Shown: piece after piece, positions 50,607 through 60,522 of the stretch
Layout: each line of letters starts with the position of its first letter
Numbering within the stretch: the first letter of the stretch is position 1
Assembly: GCA_022496205.1 (NCBI GenBank)
Contig: WTXD01000012.1
Coordinates: 553,358 to 617,357, forward strand
Direction: 5' to 3'
DNA: 64,000 nt
DNA from: Gloeopeniophorella convolvens
Taxonomy: Eukaryota; Basidiomycota; Agaricomycetes; Russulales
The notes under the pieces: generated by a model
The model's input: the letters and a program-made list of their open reading frames with translations, nothing else
Told to the model about the DNA's origin: nothing
The model's database searches: none
Made by a program: the position numbers and the translations under genes

Positions 50607-51003
50607 TGACTGTTCCTCTCCTGTGGCGTGATCGGTCAGCTAGTCGTTCTGTATGTGTACCCTTGCACCCACTTCAAGCATGTATGTTCCCTTTCCGCGA
50701 CGACGAGCGCGAATCTCGTGTGGACGACGAGCACGCCATGTCGGACTCTCACCAGATCACCGGCCTGTGAGAGCAGACTTTGCTCACTAACCACGACCCC
50801 TCACTCCGACGCGATCACGGGCCTGATTATCGGTCACACCCATGGGATGACCTGACAGAAGGCAATGATTGCGCGATTGGCACGATACAATCTGTCCCGG
50901 GCGGGCTGTCAGTTCATGCGCACTTAAAGCATGAAGTGAACACTGCAGCGCCGCAATTCACTCACCCCGTTCTCAGCAGCATCGCAAGCATAGCTCTCCG
51001 CTG
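50607..51003. other. Intergenic, carbonic anhydrase promoter
   Basis: 397 bp between eIF3c and the carbonic anhydrase gene. No additional gene or clear element seen. Confidence 0.5.
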
Positions 51004-51746
51004 ATGTCTTCCGCCAATGAATTCATCAAAGCTAACGATGCCTACACTGCGTCGTTTGGAGACAAAGGCTCCCTCGCTCTCCCCCCTGCCAGAAAGCTCG
51101 CTATTGGTGTGTACATCGTATTCTAGTCGGTGTGTGATCAACACTACACGCCCGCAGTCACTTGCATGGACGCCCGCCTCGAGCAAGTATCCTTCTCCAC
51201 ATTGTCATGCCGCTGACTAATTCTCGGTGCGTAGTCCTGCAGCACACCTGGGGTTGAAGGAAGGCGACGCCCACATCATCCGCAACGCCGGTGGTAGCGC
51301 GTGCGTACTCATCTCCTCCGACGCTACTTTCCTTCACACTGACCGACGCCGTTCCCCTGCAGCGAGGAGGCGATCCGCAGCCTCGTCATATCCCAGCGCC
51401 TGCTGGGCACGCGCGAGATCGCTGTCTTCCGCCACACCGACTGCGGCATGCTCACGTTCAAGACCGAACAGCTGCGCGACATCGTCAAGAACGCTGCGCC
51501 CGGAGACGCAGAGGTTGCACGTCATGTGGATCAGATTGAGTTCCTCGAGATTGCCAACCTCGAGGAGGCAGTGAGGGGCGATGTCTCTCTTCTTCGGTCC
51601 CACCCTCTAGTACTCAAGGAGACAACTGTGACTGGATGGACTTACGAAGTCGAGACGGGTAAGGTATGTGGATGCTGTCTGGTTGTTTGCCTTGTCCCAT
51701 TTGCTTAATGACTTTGGTGTCTTAAAAGATAAAGCAGATTATATAA
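51004..51746 (+). CDS. Beta-carbonic anhydrase
   Basis: Zinc enzyme interconverting CO2 and bicarbonate; in fungi it supplies bicarbonate for carboxylation and CO2 sensing. Exons 51004-51106, 51158-51182, 51235-51300, 51363-51663, 51729-51746; 170 aa, typical of the short beta-class enzymes. Zinc ligands and the Asp-Arg dyad are present: VTCMDARLDP (Cys, Asp, Arg), HIIRNAGG, and FRHTDCGML (His and Cys). The D of ARLDP is created by a GC-AG splice at 51183-51234 (GA/GCAAGT). The last exon codes only IKQII and lies at the edge of the AT-rich repeat region. No targeting peptide is evident, so it is probably cytosolic. Confidence 0.93.
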
Positions 51747-52403
51747 ATAGGGCATGCAGTTGCTATTGTATTGGGGTGAGGTATTTAACCATCAGCTACA
51801 ATAGTAGCCATAGATTGTATGTGTATCTTACATATTTAAATGGTTTGGCTGAAAGCTTTAATTTTCATGTCATAAAAGTATAAGTTAAGGAAAGTATAAA
51901 GTGAGACAACCAGCAAGGCTTATAATATAACCATTAGCAAAACTACTAGAGATTGATGAGAGTTGTTGAAACTTACTCTTGAGGATAAGTCTAGGATATC
52001 TTAAGATGCAGAGCTATAAATTGATAACATATGTTGAGATGGACATGACTTAGGAGGGTGGAGATCTTACTCTGTATACGCATTGGCAATCTACATAGAG
52101 TATGTTTTTTTTTGTTTTTGGATAAGCATTACTGTATTAGGCAGGAGCAGATAGCACTACAAAGGCACCTAACAACTACTACCTAAACACTGAGTTAGGG
52201 TTGGGGACCCCAGTAAGGATAAATGCTATTTGCTGCACAACCTCATGGTGTCAGGGATAGTGTGAGACTTGGGGAGGAGCCCATTTGTAAGGCCCACAGT
52301 CCCTGTCAGAAAACTGGGGGAGGGCTTATAATGCATAGGCCTTATAATTGCCTTTATAAGACTAGCCCGACTGCTTATAATTGAATTATAATGTCCCAAA
52401 CAT

Positions 52404-52440
52404 ATTATAATCAGATCCTCCCATGCTGTCTGATTATAAT
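52404..52440. repeat. 12-bp inverted repeat ATTATAATCAGA / TCTGATTATAAT
   Basis: Perfect 12-bp arms at 52404-52415 and 52429-52440 with a 13-bp loop, inside a cluster of TTATAAT words. It could form a hairpin. Confidence 0.6.
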
Positions 52441-52684
52441 CTGAGTGACTTCACTTATCATAGGCAGCCTGATCTTACAGCGTCATCATAAGATCATAGT
52501 TAGATTATCAGGATCAGCACCAGAGTATAAATCACAGCATCTTTTTTTGCTGCCCAGTGTGTAAATCAGGCTGTGGCCCACTGATTACCTTGCTTGCAAA
52601 GTCTCACGAGCTCTCACAACCCGTAAGCAATTGGTGTGGCCTTGAAGTGCACAAGGTAGAAAACTGTGCAGGGTTTTTTGTATA

Positions 52685-52912
52685 GTGAAAACGATGCTGA
52701 CTGAGCCAGCGCCTAGTAAAATTGCACTGCAAAAACTGCACCTGAGGGAGGATTTTGAGGCACATATGGACCAAGACTTGCTATATCACTTGTGGAATGG
52801 CCTGACCACAGAATCTCTATATGACTTATGGATAGCCAATGTCGGCCGATCGGACCATTTTCACCTATCGGTCATAGCGTCGGCTGACTGTATACCAAAA
52901 TGGACCGTGTAA
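52685..52912 (+). other. Isolated 75-codon ORF in AT-rich region
   Basis: The frame from 52685 has protein-like composition in its first 55 codons (for example KIALQKLHLREDFEAHMDQD and LLYHLWNGLTTESLYDLW) and then runs into the GGACCGTG repeat motif. It may be a fragment of an element-encoded or captured gene. No family recognised. Confidence 0.3.
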
Positions 52913-53282
52913 GCGTCGCTTTGAATGAAGGAATGATTGGAAAAACATAAAATGAAGTTTCTAAGGAGTGTTCAGAGAATGTTTGAGTAGTATTCAAGTA
53001 TTGTTCAAGTATTGATCAATGATGAACACATGTGTAATTTAGTATAGTGAGTAGATACATCAGATGATTCCAAGGGCCCCCACTATACACATAACTCAGG
53101 TGGTGAGTGGTAAATCAAGATGAATGAGTGTTACCATGTTACATTACATACTATGTAGTGTACTCTGAGTGCATACAAGGCAGAAACATGGACCGTGCGA
53201 GTGCTATTGAACAGACCGTGCAAAGATCCTATAAGCAAATCATATAAAATCTGTATATATAGTTCAGTTACACTATATGTGC

Positions 53283-53427
53283 ACGGTCTGTGCACAGAAC
53301 GGTCTGTGCATGGAACAGTCCATGTATAGAACGATCTGTGCATAGAACGGTCCGTGTTTAGAATGATTAATGAACAGATTAGATCATGTTAGAGAATAGA
53401 CTATGCATAGATCAGACTGTGCAGGTA
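53283..53427. repeat. 16-bp tandem array, about nine copies
   Basis: Degenerate tandem copies of ACGGTCTGTGCATAGA in strict 16-bp register: the first five are close to consensus, the last four more diverged. The core is the reverse complement of the GGACCGTG word found nearby at about 52,903, 53,190 and in the 14-bp array. Confidence 0.8.
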
Positions 53428-53906
53428 GTATAGGTAATATCTGAGTGAACTACTCATCCAAAACCTGTTGTGCTAGGTATGCAGAGTAGACATGACTGCA
53501 TTAATCAAGCTGTTGTAATGGCTATACTCAGATGGCTTTGATTATCCAGGTGTCAAGTATCATAAGACATATCTTTATCTACAAGTAGGATATGCTCTCA
53601 AACTGGGAATACACTCTGCAAAGTCCTTCAATATGAAAAGGAGCCAGAGATGAAGCATGTCTATTGGGGAGTGCAATATACACTACAAGTATATTAGACT
53701 AGTTGTGAAGACTAATATACAATGGAGTATAGTAAGTGTATTAGATGCACAGGACTAAATATATCAAGTGACTGTAAGGTTGTCCATCACACACATCATG
53801 CAAGTGCTATAGAATAGATCATGAAGGGATAACAATCAGACCATGTAAAATCAGAACTGATTGGATTAGATTATGTGAGTTGAATGAATTAAATTGATCA
53901 TATGAC

Positions 53907-53976
53907 ATGGACTGTGTGAAACGGACTGTGTGAAACGGACCGTGCGACAGGGACCTTGCAAACCGGACCGTGTGAA
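53907..53976. repeat. 14-bp tandem array, five copies
   Basis: Five contiguous 14-bp units with consensus ACGGACCGTGTGAA fill exactly 70 bp. The unit shares the GGACCGTG core with the 16-bp array but in opposite orientation. Confidence 0.85.
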
Positions 53977-54028
53977 CAGCACATGACAAGTCTAGGCCTT
54001 CTCTTCAATTGTTGGGGCCAGAAAACAT

Positions 54029-54044
54029 ATTGGGGTATCAGAGC
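54029..54044 (+). other. Primer-binding-site-like sequence
   Basis: ATTGGGGTATCAGAGC resembles the TGGTATCAGAGC site used by many LTR elements. It follows an AAAACA that could end an LTR and precedes the ATG at 54095 by about 50 bp. Suggestive only. Confidence 0.35.
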
Positions 54045-54154
54045 GCCCTACCACTCTCTATCACTTCATCCACATCATCATCACACACAATACCATGCCA
54101 ACCCTAGCTGAACTCTCCATATTCTCTGCTCTCCCTCAAGGATAGCAGACAATC

Positions 54155-54680
54155 TGTTGAAGCGCAGCAGAAACAGGGTGCCAACTAGGCAAGCAAGAGC
54201 AAAGCTCAGTCAGTGAAGTCAACAGACTTAATGTCATTGGCGCAATACCTAGGCAAGCAAGAGCAAAGCTAAAGTAACTAGGTAAGCGCAAGTCCGGAAG
54301 TTCCGGAAGTAAAGTACTTGCCTCAGTCAGTGAAGTCAACAGACTGAGGCTACAAGGGCGAAAACAGCGTCCTTTATATACACAAAAGGAGTGTGGTTTG
54401 CATGTGATAAACAACAGCAACATGTGATAACCAGAGACCCATGTGAAAGCAGAACTAAAGTGGGTCGACCGGAACTGCAGGTGGGTCAACCCGGAACTGC
54501 ATGTGGGTCATGGAAGAGCCCGGAAGAATCTAGAACAGGGACGAAAGTAGGTATAGCCTTAGGGGCTAGAATATAATGATGTCATATACATTGTAGATCA
54601 GATAGCTCGCAGATCACCGAGTCCCTTATCTAATCTAATCAGAGATGTCCTTCCTGTCCTGAGTCCTGTCCGTCTCAACA
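54155..54680 (-). repeat. Copia copy 1, 3' LTR
   Basis: 526 bp, TG...CA ended. Contains a TATATAAAG box read in element orientation and a duplicated ACTTCCGGA motif. The Pol frame runs about 45 bases into this LTR, to a stop at 54635. Confidence 0.95.
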
Positions 54681-54913
54681 TCCCCCCGTGATCCAGACTG
54701 TCTCACTACAATGCCCATGCGCTCATTGAGCAGCCGCAGGTTATCCTTTGGCAGGGATTTTGTGAAGCCGTTGGCGACCATGTCCTCAGTGCGAGTGCGC
54801 ACCAATTCAATGACACCTTGTTCAACATATTCCCGTATAACATGATGCTTGATAGCAATATGTTTGGATCGCTTCCCAGTGACAGGATTTAATGCCAAAT
54901 CAATGGCACCTTT
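54635..54913 (-). pseudogene. Separated C-terminal part of copia RNase H
   Basis: The fragment beyond the nested LTR reads GAIDLALNPVTGKRSKHIAI and VIELVRTRTEDMVANGFTKS, the standard copia Pol end. The stop at 54635 is inside the 3' LTR. Confidence 0.9.
54681..54690 (-). other. Polypurine tract of copia copy 1
   Basis: On the minus strand the run CACGGGGGGA abuts the 3' LTR, the expected place for plus-strand priming. Confidence 0.75.
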
Positions 54914-55481
54914 TGTCACGATCTCAGCCCGCGGCTTCCGGGCCGGGCGAACCGACCCCGACGACCCTGTTGACGACTGCAGATGTCCGCGCCAACTTGG
55001 TGCGGTACGACCAGCAGCAGCAGGGACTGACGAGCATAGATGACCGGCTTCGACGCCTCGCCCTTGGACCGAGTTCTCCGCAGTCACGTGACCGAGCACG
55101 TGATGAGACTCGTGACCGGGCCTAGGCCATGACGCTGACGAAACGCGGATGACTCACTGCTGACTGATGGTGACGTCAGCTGAGTGAGCGTTCAGTCAGC
55201 ATGTCTATTTATAGCATGCCCCACTTGTACTCCGCGCTTCCTGACCCACATGAACCCGAACCAGTAGCTTAGTCAGTAGGTACCCTTGTAGTATATAAGG
55301 ACCTGCCAGTAGCGTCTTAGCTCCTTAGCTTTGACCTCCTGTAATATACTGGAGTTTCAGTGGCATCCTCTAGTGTGCTTAATCGCCACCCGACTTGCCC
55401 CATCGCTCTTCATCCTCTACTGCGACCGCGAGGCTTAGGTCTTGCAAGTCCTTCGGCAGAACCCCTGCACAGCACGTGACA
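54914..55481 (+). mobile_element. Solo LTR of a second retroelement nested in copia Pol
   Basis: 568 bp with ends TGTCAC...GTGACA, flanked by a perfect 5-bp duplication CCTTT (54909-54913 and 55482-55486). It carries TATATAAGG at about 55,297 and no coding domain, so it is a solo LTR left by recombination. It is unrelated to the copia LTR. Its GC-rich start and CACGTGACA end suggest a Ty3/gypsy-type element; that family call is inference. It splits the copia RNase H domain right after the HGDNKG motif. Confidence 0.85.
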
Positions 55482-58400
55482 CCTTTGTTATCACCGTGAA
55501 GTGGGATCGCGGGATCCTCAACGTCGTACTCAAGCTCCATGAAGAAGCTCCGATACCACTGAGCCTGGTTAGAGGCATCAGTCATGGCCATGTACTCCGC
55601 ATGCGTAGTACTCTGGGCAATAGTCTTTTGCTTGCGCGAAGACCAAGAGATTGCACCATTGCATAGCAAGAACACATAACCGGACGTGGAGTGGTAATCG
55701 TCTGGCTGGTCTGCCAGAGAGGAATCAGAGTAGCCGCTAAGCCAACTCTTTGACGTGCCATTATAGCATAGTGCATAGTCTGCAGTACCATTAAGATACG
55801 CCATAACATATTTTGCTAGCCTTATATGGTCTTTAGAGGGATTTGCGGCGTATTGCGCCAGTCTCCCCACCGCAAAAGAGACATCCGGACGAGTTCCGAG
55901 TTGTGCGTATAGCAAACTGCCGATCAAGGACTGGAAGTATCCTCGTTCCGCAATAGTTGCTTCACCTGTGTATTTTACAAGGTGCACGTCGGCGCCGGCT
56001 GGCAAGGGAGTTGCGGGCATTTTTGCGCTCCGCAAGTCAAACTGAGCAACTTTACTCAAGATATAACCAGTTTGGTCAATCTCGATGCGCCTTCTGGAAT
56101 GATCGCGAGTGATGCGAATGCCCAGGTATGACTGGATTTCTCCCAAATCCGTCATTTCATAGCGCTTGCTCAACAGGGTTTTAATCCTGATGACTTCCAC
56201 AAGGGAATTCCCCATGAGTGTGATATCGTCCACATAGAGTATAATGACAACATATAACTTTGTGCCATTCTCTGAACGACAGAGCACATATACTCCTGCA
56301 TCAGAGTACGTCCGCTTAAAGCCGAGTTCCACCAGAACTCCATGGAACTGCAAGTTCCATGCGTGGGAGGCTTGTTTGAGACCATAGATGGCCTTTAGCA
56401 GGCGACAGACTTTGCCCTCCTGTCCTACGACGACGAAACCATGAGGCTGCTCCATATAGATTTCCTCATCCAGTTCCCCATGAAGGAACGCCGACTTGAC
56501 GTCCATCTGGTGTATTTCCCAATCTTCCTGCGCGGCCAACGCAAGGAGAAGTCTAAGAGACTCAAACTGGGCAACTGGAGAAAATGTTTCGTCGTAATCG
56601 ATCCCAGGGACTTGTGTAAATCCCTTTGCGACCAACCGAGCTCTATAGCGACCATCCGCTTTGAGCTTGAAGACCCATTTTGATTTTACTGTCTTGCGAC
56701 CAGCAGGGAGATCAACTAACTCCCAAGTACCATTCTTAGAGAGCGCATCCATTTCATATTGACACGCCTCTAGCCACTCTTGCGCATTTGCAGACTGCAT
56801 TGCTTCCGCAAAAGTTACGGGGTCTGCGCCTATTGCGACCGCAAGTAACTGTAGAGTTCCGAGTCTTCCGGTTCTCGGATTCCAAGCAGCATTATTAGGG
56901 TTGGCATAGTGCGGATTAGGCCTGCTAACTCTAGTGCTGCGCCGAACTCCGGCAATCTCCTGAAGAATGTCCTGCCGCGTGGCCATGTCCCCCTCTGGTT
57001 CAGGAGTAGGGGAAGGACGTCTAGAAGGAGTGGGAGTTTCGGGAGGGGAAGACTCTTCTTCTGGATCGGCAAGTTCTCTTCCGACCGGAACTCTTGTAGG
57101 GGTAGATGGTGCGCTGCGTGGGCGAGTGGGTGGTGTTACAAATGCTGATGGGTCTTGTTTCTGCTCCTTCTTTGGCGTAGAAGGTGGAGAGGGAGCAGGT
57201 GGTGGTACTGGTGGCATGGGAGGCCTTGCGTTTTGTGCCTCCACTACAGCCGGGACGACGTAGGGAACCTCAACATAAAAAGGTTCAAAGGGTGGTGGGA
57301 CATCTGTGGCAGGTGCTGGCTCAACAGCCTGCCTGGAAGGGAAGACGGTTTCATCGAATATCACATCGTGAGATACTACGACTGAGTGGGTACGCCCATT
57401 CCAAAGCCGGTATCCTTTACTACCAGGCTCGTACCCGATGAACGTTGCTGGGAATGCCTTAGCATCCAGCTTCTTCCGTCCATCCTTAGGGACATGTACA
57501 TATGCCCTGCATCCAAAAATGCGGAAGTATGAGACATCTGGGGGGTGACTAAGTCCCCAGAGCTCAACAGGTGTGCGCCATTGCAGACGTCTGATAGGGG
57601 AACGGTTGTAGACATGAACCGCAGTTGCTACTGCATATTCCCAAAAGCCGTTAGAAAGACCACTTGCATGAAGCATTGCGAGTGCCTTATCCATGATTGT
57701 GCGATTGAATCGCTCGGCTCTACTATTTTGCTGTGATGAGTGAGGCATCGTGGTATAGTGCTCTATCCCCCTCTGCTTCAGCAAGTCCTCAACGGTACCG
57801 TTCATGTATTCTCCACCTCGGTCGGAGTGTAGCACCTTGAGTTTACTAGACGTTTGGGTTTCCCCCCATGCTAAGTACTCAGTAAGGGCTTTACTGAATC
57901 CGTCCTTGGTTTTAAGGTAGTACACTACAGCGTGACTGCTGTAGTCATCTATGAACGTTGCGATGTACCAGTGACGTTGGAGAGACTGCGTCTGCATTTT
58001 TCCTACAAGGTCTGTATGAACAACCTCAAAGGGACGAGTTGCCCTTTTGTAAGAACTGGGGAACTCCTGTCTGTGTGACTTGCCGAGTTGGCAGCCAACG
58101 CAGGGAGTTGCGGGGACTTCCGAGGCACTGTCCACAGTAAAGCCAGTAACTGCAGGCTCTACATAGCATTCCAGGGTACCATAGGCTAGGTGACCCATCC
58201 GCTGATGCCAGACTTCATAGCTTGCGCTATCCTGTACATGCATGCTAAGGGACCGTACTTGAGAATCCAACCAATACAAGTTGTTCTCTAGGTACCCTTT
58301 TGCAATGCAACGCTGCTTAACAGCGATTTGAAAGCCACGGTCTCCAAAAGATACAGTTGCGCCGAGTTGCGTGAGTGCTCTAGTCAACAGGAAGCGACCT

Positions 58401-58981
58401 GAAACACCCGGAACATGCAGTACATGCGACAATGTGATCTTTTCTTCCGGAGTCCGCAAGACAACGGTGCCATAGCCAACTTGGTGAACCGACGACTTAT
58501 CCCCTAGGCTAATGCTGCCTGCTGATAGGGTATAATCTTTGAAGTCAGAACGGTGTGGCGTTATATGGTGTGTGGCACCAGAGTCCATCATCCAGCGGGA
58601 GGAAACCAGCGAGTAAAGGGAAACTCCAACTTCTGATTCCACATCTGAGATATGTGCAGAAGTATCTACAGCGGCAAGTACGTTGGCCGCCTTGTTGGAG
58701 TTCCCTCCAGTTCCCCCCGAGTTCCCAGCAGTTCCGGAAGTTCTGGAACTCTGTCCCTTGTCTGCCTCCTTCTTCTCGCGACACTTCTTCTTCAGGTCCT
58801 CCTTTTTCTTACGGCAAGTGTCGGCTTTGTGGCCTTTCTTGTGACAGTAGAAGCATTCCCCATTAAAGGGTTCCGCTTTCTTGCCGGAAGAAAACTTCCT
58901 GGTGGCATTGAGTGCACCACCAGCAGGACCTTCCCTGATCTCTTCAGCGTTTTGGATCAGGGGCTCAATATCTTTGAGCAC
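55379..58981 (-). pseudogene. Copia Pol polyprotein, interrupted in RNase H
   Basis: An open frame of 1,200 codons. In order: zinc knuckle CFYCHKKGHKADTC (about residues 43-56), protease WMMDSGATHHIT (about 130), integrase with WHQRMGHL and CVGCQLGK (HHCC) and the catalytic HTDL, TFIDDYS and NSRAERFNR region, a Pro-rich linker, reverse transcriptase (KARLVAKGFTQVPGIDYDE-type block, AIYGLKQASHAWN, ILYVDDITLMGNS) and RNase H (SGYSDSSLADQPDDYHSTSG, HAEYMAMT, HGDNKG). The last 30 or so residues of this frame come from the nested solo LTR. The genuine C-terminus (AIDLALNPVTGKRSKHIAIK, then a TEDMVANGFTKSLP block) lies beyond it at 54913-54635. Confidence 0.93.
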
Positions 58982-59628
58982 AAAGTCTTGGGGTCATGAG
59001 TTGCCAAGAGGACGTCTTGAGTCCCCTGGTACTTGGTACCACCAAGAGCATCGACAAGGGTGAGGCAAACCTCGAGTTCCGACTTGCCAAGGCTAACTTC
59101 CGCAAGTTGCTTGCGCAACTCCTTCAGATGCCTGATCTGCGGACCGAGGGGTTGGGAGTCGTCAATGCGCCACGCATTGAACTCGCGCCACAAGTTCCAG
59201 CCTCTCATGACTGTGTTGCCGCCATAGAGGACGCGCAACTGGTCATATTTCTCCTTGACCGAGGGAAACTCGACATCCGGGACTTGCGAGTACACTTCCG
59301 GGGTGATGCACCCCATCATGAATGCAGTAACCCGGCGGGTCATGAGTTCCCAGTCGTCGGCATCAGTTCCGGGAGGGGGAGAGGTGTGAACAAGGAGGAT
59401 GGCACAGTTGTTCATGCCAAGGGCAGATAGGAACTTTTGGTTCCATGCCGCCCAGTTTGTCTCTTCCAGCTCTGGGATGCGCAGGAAAGAGGGCATGACG
59501 AAGGCGAAGTTTTGCTGGTGAATGGTGGCGACATTGTGGGAAATGGATGTGGTGCCAGTTGCGCCTTGCGCTGGCGGAAGAGGAGTGTTCCCCTGGACTG
59601 GGGTGGCGTTGCCGGACGGAGTTGGCAT
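58957..59628 (-). CDS. Copia Gag, copy 1
   Basis: 223 aa starting MPTPSGNATPVQGNTPLPPA. The conserved retrotransposon Gag core is visible: LRIPELEETNWAAWNQKFL, ELMTRRVTAFMMGCITPEVY, VKEKYDQLRVLYGGNTVMRG and LRKQLAEVSLGKSELEVCLT. It ends 25 bp inside the Pol frame, which is one frame over. In most copia elements Gag and Pol share a single ORF, so either ribosomal frameshifting or a single-base mutation near 58,985 separates them. The zinc knuckle falls in the Pol frame. Confidence 0.9.
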   Translation of the reverse strand: MPTPSGNATPVQGNTPLPPAQGATGTTSISHNVATIHQQNFAFVMPSFLRIPELEETNWAAWNQKFLSALGMNNCAILLVHTSPPPGTDADDWELMTRRVTAFMMGCITPEVYSQVPDVEFPSVKEKYDQLRVLYGGNTVMRGWNLWREFNAWRIDDSQPLGPQIRHLKELRKQLAEVSLGKSELEVCLTLVDALGGTKYQGTQDVLLATHDPKTLCSKILSP

Positions 59629-60510
59629 AGTTGCGATGATTTACACTGTCGTTGCGGAGCAGTCAGCGACAGGTGTTGCTGGTAGCAAGAATAGTTGCGG
59701 TTGTAGCGTAACCCCCATGCCTGTGAACTTGTACCTCTGATCCAATTGACCAGTCTCCAGAGCCCTTTAGTGCGACTTGGTATAGTACAATTTGTAACTA
59801 ATCCACCGTAGAAGTGAGCCACCCGGCATGACCATAGAGACAGCATTGAAATAGCCCATCTGTGCGCTATGGGGGAACTTCTACTTAAGCCCTAGATGAT
59901 TGGGGCAATGGATAAGGGGGTCCAATTTGTTCATCATGCATGGCGCTCTGTTTCCCAATAGTCATAAAGACCTGGTACTGACGCAAAAATCATGCAAGAG
60001 CGGAACTATGAGGCTCATCCCTATGTACTACTGTAAGTAGGGTAGTGCAGTTGTAACAGACACAAGGTCTAGGGTGGTGTTCCCTGCCTTGTTATACGCC
60101 TAAACCGCTCCCACTGAAGGGCAGACAGCCAACCGTTCACTAGCCAAATAGCATCACAAGGGGCTTCCCCCCTGCTTGCCTAAGGGGCATAAGGCCGCTC
60201 TTCTGGCTCCACAGCAGCGGCTAACTACTGCACGCTGCTGGGGTTTCCCCAGGAACAAGTATAGTACTGGTATAGTATAGATATGTACAGAGACCATGAT
60301 GCGCACGGTGGGATGGAGAAGCTTACAGTGGTTCTGCCATGCCTGGCTCCTTCCCACATGCTCGCATGGAAGCCATCAAGGCCCAAGTGCTAGGCACAGC
60401 CCCTATGCCTCGCATAGGTGCTGACAGGGTTAACACCTTGCCGCTGAGGAGGATACTCACAATGGGAGTTGCGAGTGCGGAAGTAAGACTTGCTAAAAAG
60501 TTAAAGGCCA
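59629..60510 (-). other. Untranslated leader of copia copy 1
   Basis: About 880 bp between the primer site and the Gag start. The matching leader of copy 2 (62834-63717) is nearly identical. Short frames here are not conserved as coding. Confidence 0.75.
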
Positions 60511-60522
60511 GGGCCCATAACC
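60511..60522 (-). other. Primer-binding site, copia copy 1
   Basis: On the minus strand GGTTATGGGCCC directly follows the 5' LTR. It is complementary to GGGCCCAUAACC, which resembles the anticodon stem-loop of initiator tRNA-Met (CAU anticodon followed by AACC), not a tRNA 3' CCA end. This is the arrangement known for Drosophila copia, where a 5' half-tRNA primes. Confidence 0.7.

Larger units (their letters stand above)
51747..54094. repeat. AT-rich repeat-derived region
   Basis: Base composition and codon character change sharply just after the carbonic anhydrase stop. The region is AT-rich with poly-T (about 52,107), repeated TTATAAT words (52,325-52,510), two short tandem arrays and many stops in all frames. 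Near 54,029 ATTGGGGTATCAGAGC resembles a retroelement primer-binding site and follows AAAACA, so some of this may be an LTR. I could not find a matching second LTR in the window. Confidence 0.55.

Noticed and set aside
53283..53976. Tandem arrays considered as CRISPR
   Set aside because: Units are contiguous, 14-16 bp and without spacers, in a eukaryotic genome.
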